The translations under genes and the position numbers were made by a program. Below the pieces are notes generated by a model. That model was not told where the DNA came from. It ran no database searches and saw only the letters and a program-made list of their open reading frames with translations. A stretch of 64,000 nucleotides of DNA from Thunnus maccoyii. Lineage: Eukaryota; Chordata; Actinopteri; Scombriformes; Scombridae. The stretch's first letter is position 1. Every line of letters begins with the position of its first letter. The stretch spans positions 22,026,505 to 22,090,504 of the forward strand of contig NC_056535.1 in the NCBI RefSeq assembly GCF_910596095.1, written 5' to 3'. Shown piece by piece: positions 12,933 through 24,831 of the stretch.

Positions 12933-15900
12933 TTATGCGCAGGCTGAGATAGGGTGGCTGAGGCCACTGAAGTAAGACTTTTCTCGGTCGCTCATCAGCT
13001 CAAAGTGCAGCGGCTGCTGGCAGAAGGTGCACTCTGCTGATGAGTGGGGTTTCAGCTCCAGACCCACCTCCTTCCATGTGTCAACCAGCCTCTCTGTGGA
13101 GGGAAAACAGAAAAGACAGGAGGTCAATTTAATTTTTATTAACGAAATAAAGCAACCATCTTTGTTCCAGTCTTGTTCCATTAACTAAAATGTTAAGGGC
13201 TGCACTTATCATTTAGTACAACTTGTATTTGAGGAACCAAGGAACTTTGACTTTGATCTTTTAAAGAATGGCGAAAGCATGAAGAACATATGACAATGCA
13301 GACCAAAGCTTAACATCAAAACATAACTATACATTTAAGACAAGAAACTGGAAAAAACAATTCCCCATTACAAAAAATGAAAGGGGAAGTATCATGTCCA
13401 GAAGGGAGAAATACATTTTTCACCATCATCTTACCAACAAAGTATTTCATCATCTCAGGAGTGTGATGAGGTGTTGGGGCGATACGCAGAAGCTCCTCTC
13501 CCCTGGCAACCGTGGGATAGTTGATGGCCTGCACGTAGATGTTGTGGCGACTCATCATGAGGTCGCACACCTCTGTGTTCTTCTCTGCATCTGATACCTA
13601 AAAATAATAGGGGACGCATACATTAGAATGGAAGCACTGGGGACTAAAGACTACCTGTAGATTATTCCTGATAAGGTTCAGGTTGTTTGAACTGTAATGT
13701 GTCTGATGTAATGTCTGTGTGTGTGTGACAATTTTCATGTATTAGGGGAGAAATATCACTTACCCGAACTGGGATTATGTGGCTGGGGCAGTGCACTACA
13801 GGCAGCCCTGAGTCCATCAGCATTTGTCTGAGTAGCTTGACATTGCGCTGGTGTTTACGTCTCAGTGTGCGGCCCTCCTCCCCTTTCAGGACCTGGATTG
13901 ACTGCCTGGCTCCAGCTAACAGCATCGGTGGCAGAGAGGTGGTGAAGATAAAGCCAGCGGCGTAGGAACGAACCATGTCCACCAGCGCAGAGGTACTTGC
14001 GATGTAGCCGCCCACGCAGCCGAAGGCCTTTCCTGGAAGAGAACATGAGATATAGGTGATTAATTTTAAATTTAAGTTGTTGCTAAAGCCCCAAAGACAT
14101 TATTTTATTTATGTTCAACTAAGAATCTTAATAGAAAAAGCAACTTTAAAAATGCCCAACAGTCTATACAAAACCCGCCCCACTGTAATCTCACAAACTG
14201 AATCATCCTGAAATGGCAGCTGTAGGAGTAGCTCAGTTGCAGAGCTCTCTGTTAGGAATAATTGTCCCCTCAGCTTGATAGTGACAGGCACAGAGAGTAA
14301 TTCAATAACAGCATTACAAGATCCCACAGTCTCCTAGCAACAACAGAGCTGCTCCAGCAGCATACTGGATGACACAGCTGAGGCTTCGTTTCGAGTATAA
14401 CAACAAAACAGAGAGCTAGAAGATTCCTACTATCTGAGAGTAGTTGTTTTGATTCATGAAATTATATAAATCAAGAATACAGGGAATTTCCAATTGATGT
14501 TGGGGGGATTTGAGACAGGAAAATTTTTTATTCTACATTGTTATTAAGTTGTTTGTTCATTTCCTGTGTAACTGTCATTTGCTTGAAAAACAACTATCAA
14601 TCTTGAGCCCCTTTAGCTTAGACTCTCAGTTTTATGTGAACTATAAATGGCTCAAGCGATGGTTCAAAAGCATTTTGGCTTGGCTTGAAAGTCAGTGATT
14701 TATTTAAGTAGAGATTATAAGCTTACCTAGTGTCCCTGAGATGATATCCATCTTATGCATAATGCCATCCCGGTCTCCGATGCCTCCTCCCCTGGCGCCA
14801 TACAGGCCCACAGCATGAACCTCATCTACAAAGGTGATGGCACCAAACTCGTGGGACACATCGCACATCTCCTCCAACGGACACACAGCACCTGCATTAC
14901 AGAAAGAAGAGTTTAGCTATGAGTCAACGTACAGGCACAAACTACATCATTTTAGTCACATTTATAAACTATGTTTACTTTGCTAGACAATTATTAAAAT
15001 AAATTATTCTGATAAAAGGGTTTTTGTGCAAGCAGAAACTCAAATGTTTAGCTGTAATTTGCATTCCTTGGAATACATACATCAAGACACTTCAAAAACA
15101 ACCTGCAACTTTAGTCGTTAATATGGCCTGACCAATGATTCTAACAGTTGTCAATGTACAACCATGTAATAAGCAGATTTAATGAATGTTTTTATAATGG
15201 TAAACTGACCATCCATGGAGTGGACGGTCTCAAAGGCCACGATCTTCGGTTTGCTGGGGTCTCCCTTCTGCAGCAGCTCTCTGAGATGGGCCACGTCATT
15301 GTGGCGGAAAATGAATTTCTTAGCCCCACTGTTCCTGATACCCTGGATCATTGAGGCGTGGTTGCCTGCATCAGAGTAGATCTCACAACCTACAATAGTT
15401 CAGGAGAGAGAGAGAGAGCAGGTGAGAGTGAGAAATCTTTAAAAACAGAGTTAGCATCATTTACCACATGAATGAGACTCACTGATTAATGAATAGCTAT
15501 TAGTGTGATGGATATGTTGTAGATCTATAGACGTTTTTTTGCATACCAGGCAGCATCTTGGCGAGGGTGAAGAGGGTGGAGTCATTGGCGACAAAGCAAG
15601 AGGTGAAGAGCAGTGCTGCGTCCTTTTTATGGAGGTCAGCCAGTTCTTGTTCCAGTTCCACATGAAATTTACTCGTCCCAGAGATGTTCCTGGTGCCTCC
15701 CGCTCCTGAACCATGCTTTCGTAAAGTATCCCTGGAGACAGAGGAAGAAAGACCAATTAAATTTTATTTTCTATGTTTTTTGAAGGTGAAAAACAAGAAT
15801 GGTACACATTTGTGTGTCAGATGAAAACTTAAGGTGGGGCAAAACTGCAATAAATGGAAAAAAGAAATTAATTAAGCTGTTGATGTGACACCTTGCTTCA

Positions 15901-17587
15901 AGGTGTTACTGCTGTACAGGGAATAGGGAGGTTGGGCAAGTTCAAACAAGCTAAATGAAAAACAAAAACATCACCCTTTCACTGGGGCCCGTGAGGTTTA
16001 GGTGTAAACTATGGCCAACTAACAGTCTATACCCACACAAACAATGGAACGGGTCGCCCACGGGTGTCAGGTTGTACCAAGCTATTATATGCCATAACTC
16101 ATTTTTGTTCTCAGTTTCGTTCGCTCTCGGATTTCTACTCTCAGTGGGACAAGAATTTAACAGCAAACAGGCAAGACGAACAGCAAAAAAAAATATTTGT
16201 CTCATTACATGTATGCACATCTAGACCCAAATGACTGCATCAAGTGTGGTCACAACTTCTCCGATACTCACATGATGGATTGCAGGACCCGAGGATGTCG
16301 ACTCATGCCCAGGTAGTCATTGCTGCACCATACGGACACCTCCCTCTTATCCTCTAAAGAGCCGGTGAAATCGTCGGCCATGGGGAACTCGCTGGCCAGA
16401 CGATTCACCGTTTTAAACACACGGTATGTGTGGTCACTCTTCTTCTCTTCTATCTTCTTCTCAAAAAAGTCATCGTACTGGAAGCCGGACACTGTCAGAA
16501 CAGGAAGAGAAAACTTGCTTAATGTGGCTTGACAGAATGAAGCAACTCCTACTATGATGAAAGGTTCACTTCATCTTAGTTAAAAATGTCATAACATACC
16601 GACAAAACGACTAATTAGTAATTAAATCAAAATAAGAGAGTGAAATGGTTGGTAGCATAATCACACACTTTGAGTACAGTGTAATAGCTCCACTGTAAAT
16701 CAAATGAGTATGGCGGTTTGAATTTACTAATTTTACACTTAATTTATTTGTTAACGCTCCTAAAAAAAACTTACAACTGCCTGCCAGGTTGTCCTGCAGC
16801 AAGTGGGAGACCCTTTTAGGTCGCTGCTTCAGGAGGGTCTTTATTATATTAGTTTGGCTCCCTCCACTTTCCTCTATGGTACTGGCCAAGGATGGCTTCT
16901 TCAACTGGGAAGGGGACACTTCTGAAAAGGGTCAAGAGAGCAAAAAGAAAATAGTATCAAATTATGTCTAAAATAATGGGCAAAAAACAACACAGACTAA
17001 TTAACTTCTAGTCTTACCTTTCTGGACAGTGCGGACTTCCTGAACATCCTCTTGGAACTCCATGCCGACCTGGCGGACCACACTGCTGTTCTTCTGGCCC
17101 ATCTCTGCAGCCAGGAAGGGGCATTTGGAGGCCACAACCTGACCAGAGGGAGGCATAGGGTGGCCAGCAGGCAGCTTGGGCTCCCCTTGCTGTTTGGGGC
17201 CTGCAAGCAGGACAAAAGGAGTTTTAGAATTCAGATATATCATCACTCAAAACCTATAACCAAAACCATAAATAGCAATAATTATGTCAGTAATTAATAC
17301 AATTAACTCTGATATTTTACCTAATATAATATAATGTAATTAAGTGTAAAAAAAATATCTAATCCTTTGTGACCCTCACCTTCACTGGCAGACATGGGGT
17401 CCTCAGTCTTCTGGTGGGAAGAGGACGAACAGAGGGCACGAGCAAGTGGTGGGGCCATAGGTTTGGATGCCAACTCCATCATGACGGGGCATCGCTGAGC
17501 ATAGACCACCATAGACTTTTTGGGCTGCTGAAAGAAGGCCTGGGGCACACGAGCCAGGAACGGACAACGGCGCACGATCACATCCAT
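12933..17587 (-). CDS. alas1: 5-aminolevulinate synthase, housekeeping (ALAS1), ten coding exons, 626 aa
   Basis: Mitochondrial PLP enzyme that condenses glycine and succinyl-CoA to 5-aminolevulinate, the first step of heme synthesis. Coding exons, read on the minus strand: 17587-17380, 17200-17018, 16921-16775, 16491-16272, 15731-15547, 15389-15210, 14891-14727, 14032-13764, 13597-13435, 13093-12933. Every junction is GT-AG and phases join without a break: 1881 nt including the stop. Heme-regulatory Cys-Pro pairs lie at residues 8-9, 33-34 and 96-97. The catalytic core (about residue 170 on) carries [38 protein letters not shown] and SGTLGKAFG, whose Lys431 is the Schiff-base lysine and is split across exons 8 and 9. 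The C-terminus ([19 protein letters not shown]) and the N-terminus ([13 protein letters not shown]) are of ALAS1 type, not erythroid ALAS2. Human ALAS1 is 640 aa, so this is full length. Identity is very secure; only the N-terminal processing site is not visible. Confidence 0.97.
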
Positions 17588-18105
17588 TATCAGCGGTGTC
17601 GATGATTGTCAAGAGGTCTAAAATAGACAGGGGAGGGGAGAGATCAGATACCTCTGTTCATGAGCTGCAAAAACCTGTTTGGCAGGCTGTTGGCTAAAAG
17701 GAACATTACACCAGAAAAACACAAAGTACATTTCTTTCCTTTTACCTGGAATGCAATCAATCCATTCAAACGAATTAAGTGAGAAGATTTTAGATATCAG
17801 CAGTAGGTAACACCAAAACACAGTTCAAACTGGAATATTTCTACTTCAACTATTAGGGCACAGTAACTTTTTTCTGAACAGTGTTTTCTTCTTTCTGTGT
17901 GGAGCACACATTAATTGGGTATAACCTGGCAGAAAAATAGTATTCTATGAATTTATTAACAACAAAGTTAGCGGATATTTCAACTATAGCTGAGGAGAGA
18001 CATCAATTCTTTTGAGCTCAGAGGAAATGTCACTGAGTTTCAATGCAAATCAGACTGAAACTACTCATACAAGAGATTACACTCCAAGGGGAAAGTATTC
18101 TTTGT

Positions 18106-18480
18106 AGGACTGCAACTGATGATTATTTTATTTATTATTCAATTAACCTTTTAGTGTAATTATTTTATTGATTAATCAACTAATCCTTTGGTCTATAAAA
18201 TTTTTTAAAAAATGTTAAAAAAGGTTGATCACTGTTTCCCAAAGCCCAAGGTGACATCCTTACACGTCTCGTTTTGTCTCAACCAAAGATTTACTGTAAT
18301 AGAGGACTAAAGAAACCAAAAATATTCATATTTAATTCTTTAATTTTGCATTTTTTTCTTACAAAAAATTAATAAATAGACAATAAAATGGTAACAGTAA
18401 TAAAATAGTAGTAATAGCAATAGTAATAACAGTGGGCAATTACTGTCGATCGATTAATCATCTACTTGTTGCAGCTGTAA
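18106..18480. repeat. Degenerate 'GGGCTGCAACTAA' family repeat in alas1 intron 1
   Basis: Begins GGACTGCAACTGATGATTAT and ends GATCGATTAATCATC...TTGCAGCTGTAATT. The middle contains CCCAAAGCCCAAGGTGACATC and GACTAAAGAAACC, hallmarks of this very common teleost hAT-like repeat. Confidence 0.65.
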
Positions 18481-19641
18481 TTCTTTGACTGTGTTTTTTG
18501 TTGTTGTTTTTTTACTCTTTAATTCTCTAAGCAATTCAATAAAATTTAGGCTTTGGAAAAAAAAACAGGACATTTCCAGAAAGTGATAAACCTTGAGATA
18601 AGATGTGTCTACTTTTCCGAGGTCAATGACGAACCCTGGAGCTCAATGTTTAGTCTGTTTCATCATATAGGATGTTTACCTCCCCCGAGATCTTAAACAT
18701 TTCGTGATCATTAGTCTCTTTAGTTTTTCCAAGTTTGTGTCATGTATCCTGTTTAAAGCAAGCGGTCTCTTTGTATCAACATACATGTTTGACGGTTGGA
18801 CTGTTGTGAGGATTGCAACAGCTGTCTGCTCACGACATGGACATACAAAAATTATCTCTTTCTCTCTGTGTTTTATCTCATTGCGTAAAGACAGAAAGTC
18901 CATAACCTCTGACTATCCTTGTATTACACCCTCCCCCCAGCTGGAGCCCAGTCGGTCGAGGCACATTCCTCGACAGAGTAATCATTCACACACTTTTTTC
19001 AGCCTTGGAGTTCGTCGGAAAAGGGATACGAGGAAGTAGAAAAACAAACAAACCGTGTACTCTGAAGTCAGCGAGCTACCTGAGCTTGCCTTTATGTACC
19101 TTACCTTTCCATATTAATGACAGGTTGTATTTCTTCACCGCAACCTTTGAATCACTTCACCGGTGTTGCCTGAGCTCAGTCAGATGTCATTGTAACTTTA
19201 AATAGCGCTGGCCTTACTTGCACTCGTTTTTTTTTTGCCAGCTTGATAATAACAATGACACTATTTTTTACTGTAGCTAGCTACCTTTACAACAGACTTG
19301 CCCCTTTTAGTTGCATTCAGTCGTTTTGCAAGTTTTCATAACTCCCCTTCATGTGTGTTACGTATTGACTCCCAAAGCATTAAGCGGTTATTACACATTG
19401 AATAAGCAAGATACATATTTAAATACCACCAGCTATTTTATATTCAATGTATATATCATATTTATATAAACAATAATCTGTTAATAATAATGTTACAGCG
19501 CGTTTGGAAACCCTGAATTTAAGATCCGACCGTTCGTGATCCTTGCCGGTTGACCTAGCTTAACGTTAGCTAACTAGCTAAGAAGCTACAACCAGAAGTG
19601 GAAATGATGATGACCGTGAGAGCGGCAAATAAGAAACTTAC

Positions 19642-19803
19642 CGCTTTGAATCTTCACCCCAAACAACGAAATCTTCTTTATCAGACGTGCAGGTGACCGG
19701 CGAATGGCAGCGATGGTGATATGATGTGACACTCTGACCAAATGCTGGTATTTAGAGGAGATGAGGCTGGCGACTGCTTCGTTATCCTGCACTGAGGACG
19801 AAC
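19642..19803 (-). other. alas1: alas1 non-coding exon 1 (5' UTR)
   Basis: The 3' edge is a strong donor (AAGCG then GTAAGT, exon ending at 19642). It joins the acceptor ending at 19617/19618-equivalent in exon 2 (TATTTTAG before ACCTCTTG, exon 2 starting at 17617), which leaves 30 nt of leader ahead of the ATG at 17587. The 5' edge is inferred as about 30 nt downstream of the TATA box and is uncertain by several bases. The exon contains no ATG, nor does the leader part of exon 2, so scanning ribosomes would meet the ALAS1 start first. It carries the IRE-like hairpin near its cap end. Intron 1 (17618-19641) separates it from the coding exons. Confidence 0.75.
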
Positions 19804-19807
19804 GAAA
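19777..19807 (-). promoter_or_regulatory. Canonical iron-responsive element (IRE) hairpin in the alas1 leader
   Basis: Read on the minus strand. The 5' lower arm UUUCGUU (19807-19801) is followed by an unpaired C (19800), the 5' upper arm GUCCU (19799-19795), the hexaloop CAGUGC (19794-19789), the 3' upper arm AGGAU (19788-19784) and the 3' lower arm AACGAAG (19783-19777). The upper stem has four Watson-Crick pairs plus a G-U closing pair. The lower stem has six Watson-Crick pairs plus a G-U. Loop sequence, bulge identity and the five-base bulge-to-loop spacing all match the consensus bound by IRP1/IRP2. It would lie within a few bases of the predicted cap, the position at which IREs block 43S loading. 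The uncertainty is the exact transcription start: a start at 19804 would trim the outer lower stem to about four pairs. Confidence 0.8.
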
Positions 19808-19827
19808 AGGACGAGGACGTGCAGCTG

Positions 19828-19833
19828 CTTATA
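19828..19833 (-). promoter_or_regulatory. TATA box of the alas1 promoter
   Basis: TATAAG on the minus strand, inside CCTTATAAGC. It predicts a transcription start around 19802-19806, immediately 5' of or inside the outer stem of the IRE-like hairpin. A pyrimidine run (CCTTTTC, 19810-19804) sits at the expected start. An ACGTG core (19817-19821) and a CAGCTG E-box (19822-19827) lie between TATA and start; their use is not shown. Confidence 0.7.
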
Positions 19834-19849
19834 AGGAGCTGAACTGAAA

Positions 19850-19859
19850 TCTCGCGAGA
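19850..19859. promoter_or_regulatory. TCTCGCGAGA palindrome upstream of the alas1 TATA box
   Basis: Perfect 10-bp palindrome TCTCGCGAGA about 17 bp upstream of the TATA box. This sequence is an established vertebrate core-promoter motif, common at CpG-type housekeeping and bidirectional promoters. In otherwise AT-rich DNA its position supports a real promoter here. No divergent gene is visible on the other side within 4 kb. Confidence 0.6.
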
Positions 19860-20559
19860 TCGCATTCGTTTACGTCAAAGGTCATTCCAGCCATAGCCAG
19901 CCTTGAGCTGCCTGAGTTTCTGAGTGCAAGTTTATTGATTTTACCAGGAAAATTTCACGTCCATAAATCAGTGTTCTCGAGGTCTCGCCCATCGTTTTAA
20001 CTTTTAATGATTGAATTTGGAAAGTACTTTGAGTCTATTAACTTACAAACAATAAGAAATGTGCACATACAGTTAGTACGCTCCAAGATTTTTTTTTAAA
20101 CAAATCTGATTTTATTGACTACCTTACCCTAAGTTATTTTTCTATCTATTTATTTAATTATTATTATTACTTTGACCCTTCAGCCTGTTTATTACTTTGT
20201 TGACTGTATCAACAAAGTGACGTCATGTCCCTTATCTTTATTTCATTATGATGCCTAATTGTTCTCGGTTATTGTATTATTGTCACACATGTTGTAAGTG
20301 ATGATTTCTATAAATAAAGTGATAAAAAAAAAAGGTGTTGTGTGTGAGTCATGCATGACATGAAAACACACGAGTATTTTTATGGATGGGAATTTCCTTT
20401 CTAGCTACCGGGAAGTAGTATTTTTTATTATTTTAAAGCCTAAATGAATTGTTAATCAATGCAACCTTAACGAGATTACTGACATTGTTTTTGCAAAGAT
20501 TTCACAAGGACGCCAATATATCTGTCAGCTGTATTTCAAAAGTGGCATCTCAAATATAA

Positions 20560-20775
20560 CAATAACAACAATACATTTAATTTGTACTGCACTTTTCATT
20601 TGCAAAGAATCTCAAAATGCTACAGCGTTCAAAACATAACACATAACATGAAGAAAATAACAAGAGATAAAATTTTAAAAACAACAACTCCCTGAATAAA
20701 AAAGGTTTTTAAGCCTGTTTTTAAAGAGTCAAGGGTCTGTGCTGCCCTCAGATGGTTAGGAACCTCATTCAACCA
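20560..20775. repeat. LINE 3'-tail-like fragment
   Basis: AT-rich stretch resembling the untranslated 3' end of fish L2 elements (CATTTAATTTGTACTGCAC, AGAATCTCAAAATGCTACAG, then a block of A-rich DNA and AAAAAGGTTTTTAAGCCTG). Assigned by resemblance to the LINE tail at 30380 and to the general family pattern. Confidence 0.45.
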
Positions 20776-20852
20776 GGTCTTTCAACCTAACTTTGATATT
20801 AGGAAGAAATCAATGTATTCCTTGACATACATGACATGAATTCTGAAAAAAC

Positions 20853-21222
20853 TTAAAGGATAGGTTCAGAGTTTTTCAAGTCTGTCTTAAAACAACATGT
20901 GAACACTGAAAGAGGTTTTCCTTGCTGTAATCATTCCTCCTGCTCATACTGGCTATTAAAAGATCCCCTTCAATTCAGTGTAAGTGAGGGGGGGCAAAAT
21001 ACACAGTGTGTCCACATAGTCATCTTATGCAAAAGTTTATTTGAAGCTTATATAAGGCTTCAGCAGTCTGAGTTAGTCATATCAGGCGGATATCTGCCAC
21101 ATCTAATGGTCAGCATGAACAGGAGGAATGATTACAGCAAGAAAAACATCTTTCAGTGTTCATTTGGGCACCTCACTGTTGTTTTAAGACAGACTTGAAA
21201 AAACTGTGAACCCGTCCCGTAA
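20853..21222. mobile_element. Palindromic MITE, about 370 bp, with about 60-75 bp TIRs
   Basis: The left arm TTAAAGGATAGGTTCAGAG then TTTTTCAAGTCTGTCTTAAAACAACA...GAACACTGAAAGA is repeated inverted at the right end (CTTTCAGTGTTCATT...TTGTTTTAAGACAGACTTGAAAAAACTGTGAACCCGTC). A relative sits at 38-437. Confidence 0.75.
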
Positions 21223-21537
21223 AGGTCAGTTGATGTGGTGGAGTAGAGGGACTTTGTACACTTGTGACCTCTGGTGTTGAAACAGAGACAGTGCCCCTGA
21301 AGTGGTTGATTGAAGTTAAACAGATGAGGTGGAAATCCTGTATAATCTATCTGTGTATGTGAGTGTTGGTGGTTGTGGAAGAACCACTGAAAATATTAAT
21401 AGTTGAAGAACAATTAGTGGATTTTCCTTTTATGTCTCAACTATTTAAGTTAAACGCAATAGACAGAGGTTTAACATTAACAGTTAATCGCCAGTTTATT
21501 AGGCACATTTATCTATAATTACAGTTTCAACTTCAAC

Positions 21538-21905
21538 TTCAGTTTATTTAAATTTCACATCACACAAATGTGCATTGGTAGTTTATTCCAAAGAAGGGGA
21601 GCTCAGTAGGCAAAGGCTCTCCCACCAAAAGATTATTTTTTAAATCGAGGAACAGTTAAGTAACCAGCATCAAGAGATCATAAAGGACGTGATGGAGTAT
21701 ATGGAGTAATAAGGCTGTGGATATATGAGGGAGCAAATGCATTTAAAGCCTCATAAATAAGAAAGAGGATGTTGCAATTAGCTCTTGCTTGAATTGGTAG
21801 CCGATGCAAAGACATCAGGACAGATGTTATATGATCCAACTTAGATCGTGAGAGGACTCTGGCTGCTGTGTTTTGGACCATTTGGAGACCTTTTAGTCCA
21901 GAAAA
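21538..21905 (-). mobile_element. LINE fragment (L2-like, 3' part of the RT frame)
   Basis: The minus frame 21881-21678 reads VQNTAARVLSRSKLDHITSV, then SLHRLPIQAR and APSYIHSLITPYTPSRPL, the conserved C-terminal part of L2-type reverse transcriptase ORFs. Flanking sequence matches the 3' region only. No longer coding. Confidence 0.75.
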
Positions 21906-24593
21906 AAGTTCATTACAGTAGTTGTAGAAATGTAGTCGATATAATGCAGTCTGTTAAAACAACCCTGCAATAAATTTCACATTCTTAAAGATTCTTTTAC
22001 TAAATTAATCTTGCGATGAGATTGTTTTGTCAGCTACAAGGTCGAGAATGAACTTTCAATCTATTCATCAAGGTTATAATGTTCTGTTCAGTTTTTACTG
22101 AAATTGTTTTCCAGAGGTGTTGATTTAACTTTTCGGAGGTCATTTTGGAGGCTGTTGTTTATAATGCTGATGAACTGTATTGCATCACACCATTTATGTC
22201 AAAGAGTAGACTATAGACTGTATGGGGTGGACTGTTATTACAGTAAAACACAATTCAACATCACCACAAACTACAGAGTTCAGAATGACCATTCATTTGA
22301 ATCAATGCCTCTCTGAAACACTTTCAACAAAAACTGAGCATTATAACCTTCATAAAGGTAGATTTATTGCAACTGTCTTGAGTGTATCTAATAAACCAGC
22401 AACCTAGTTTACATTTTATTAAAATGTAATAACATGTTTTAGATACACAAATAGCTCAGAATCTGAGGTTTAAATGTTTTGTGCTTGTTTAGCAACAGTA
22501 ACCTTGATAAATAAGTTATGAACAAAAATAGCTTACATCCAAAAAATCTGTAGTGTTGGACCTCTGTGCAAAGAGATGCATACGTCTCATCTCATCTTTG
22601 GCCACATTTTTTATTTACAAATTTAATTTCCGTGATATCTGAATCTGTCTAGAAAATCTTCACACCCAGCCATAAAGTTACGTTCTCAGTGTGGATCACC
22701 ATGGTGTTTTACTACCCTCTACAGATTTCTTCAGGCTCTGGCACAGTTTGGATTGGATTTGTTTTATGCTGTGATTTATATCTGCCACCATATCTGACTT
22801 GGACTAAACAGTTCACCTCCATGACAGCCAGAACAAAGGGTCTATGTTGGAAAACAGCTGGAACACTTTTTAATGTCATACTAGTCCAAATGCAGATCAA
22901 TTCAACAAACTATATATCTTTTAGTACACTAAGGAAGTTCTTATTTTTAGGATGTGTGGCCATTTTGAGACACTTAAAATACAAGCAGATCTTTAAAACT
23001 CTATTTGTGTATGTCAATTAAAAGTAATTAATCAAATTTAGTGGTTTATATGCATTGTTTTAAATGAGAGTGGCAATAATGTAAATAGTGAATGAAAATA
23101 AGACAGAGGAGCTTATATGATGATATGAGACTGATAAAAATTTATATGTCTGACTAGTATTTATTTGTTGGTTTGATTGCTTACAAGTCCGTTTACATTC
23201 TAGTTTGTTCCATATTTACCCTGAACACAAGATTTTCAGCAGTTTTTAAGTCCTGTGTGAGTCTGTGTTTTAATTTAATCTGCTGAACTCCACGTCTCTA
23301 GTTCACCTTAATGTTTACCTCATTTTTATTCCATTTCATTTGTCTGACAGCTACTTTGCTGATTACAATTTTACAAACAAAACCAATGACAAGCTTATAA
23401 AATAGGATGTGTTGTTATAGGTTAAACTGCCTGATAGTATATGAAATTAATTAACAAAAATACAATTAATTAGCTCCACCTTCACCAGCTACAACATTAA
23501 AACGCTGTTTACATAGTAGTAATAATTATCATCAAATGATGATGACAGTAATGAGATAAATAAAAATATAACAAGAACTATTCTTCTCCATAATACCTTT
23601 ACTTTTGATTGTTTTACTAGTATTTGCTCATAATGTGTTTGTACTGTAAAAAAAATCTGAATACTCCTTCCTCCACTGCCCCTGATACCAGCAACATGAT
23701 CATATGAGAGTCACAAATAGCCAATAAGAGGGATCACGCATATCAATTATTATTCTCAGTAATTACAGTTATAGATTATTTTTATGTTTGAAACAGTCAC
23801 CACATAATTATCACTCAAGGACAAGATGCTTTAAGTGAGTCCAGTAGGGATTCTACTTGAGAGGAAAAAAAAACTAAGATGTCTTCCTCTCTCACCAATT
23901 CCTGATACCACAAATATCCTCGTACAGTAGGATCTGCTCTAGCCTGGTAGTCTGACTGAACTGCCATTTCTTTTTCACTTCATTATATTAAATAATTTAA
24001 TTGAACTAAAAAGTTACCAACAATTTTTGATAGACAGATTATATAATTTAAAGTCACCCTCCATTCAAAAATTTGTTTTTCTTCTTGTTTATTCACTTAG
24101 ATGTTTGAGCGTCACTGTGCAGAGTCTGACACTAGAGGGCTCTTTTCACATTCATCAACTGAAGGAGGAAAGTTTCTCTGTTCTCACCATAAATCTGAGT
24201 TAAAGATGTTTAGCTGTAAGCATGACTTGTGACATCACAAATAATTTGGAGCCAGTTGTGGTGATAGATAGTGTACTATTGGTGCCACCTACTTTTTGGT
24301 CGTCTTACTAGCTTTTCTACTTGTACTGTATGAGGAGGTTTAGATTTAAAAATTGTTATTTGCACATATATATACAACAACATAAAAAACAGAGTAGAAA
24401 TAAAATAGATGTAATAGTAAGAAGGTAAGCAGTTAAGGAGCAAATAACATCTTGTTAATCAACCTCCATGTTTCTTTATTGTTTCACTTCTATGACAAAG
24501 CAGAACCTCACTGTCATTCAAATATAATCAATATAAAAAACAATATTCCAAATTTGAAAATGAGAATTAGAGAGGAAAAAAAACTAAATAAAG
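21906..24593. other. Intergenic between alas1 and shisa5
   Basis: AT-rich DNA with no supported exon. The 110-codon frame at 22689-23021 shows no recognisable domain. The two genes point away from each other across about 5 kb. Confidence 0.55.
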
Positions 24594-24655
24594 TAGGGCT
24601 GCAACTAATGATTATTGTCATTATCGATTAATCTTTTGAGAATTAATCTTGTTTG
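24594..24655. repeat. 5' end fragment of the 'GGGCTGCAACTAA' family
   Basis: AGGGCTGCAACTAATGATTA followed by CGATTAATCTTTTGAG, about 180 bp upstream of the shisa5 A start codon and immediately outside the block duplicated in copy C. Confidence 0.6.
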
Positions 24656-24831
24656 AGAAAATACATTGAGCGAGATCAGAACATTAAGTAACCGGAGATG
24701 TGGGCGGAACCACGGCTGAGTGAGGCAGCTGTGTGTATAGACGATCTTTTCAGGAGCATTCCGGTTCAGTTCAGACCTCCTCCTCCTCCTCTCACAGTTC
24801 TCTGCCTGAATCCGGGAGTCTCGGAGTAGCT

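Noticed and set aside
12933-17587. Erythroid ALAS2 identity, prompted by the IRE
   Set aside because: N-terminal [19 protein letters not shown] and [10 protein letters not shown] at the C-terminus are ALAS1 features; ALAS2 differs at each.
17403-19792. A 121-codon frame spanning alas1 exons 1-2, opening at GTG inside the IRE loop and overlapping the ALAS1 start out of frame
   Set aside because: It has no AUG, a GUG inside a structured loop is an unlikely start, and its openness in exon 2 follows from GC-rich coding DNA read in another frame.
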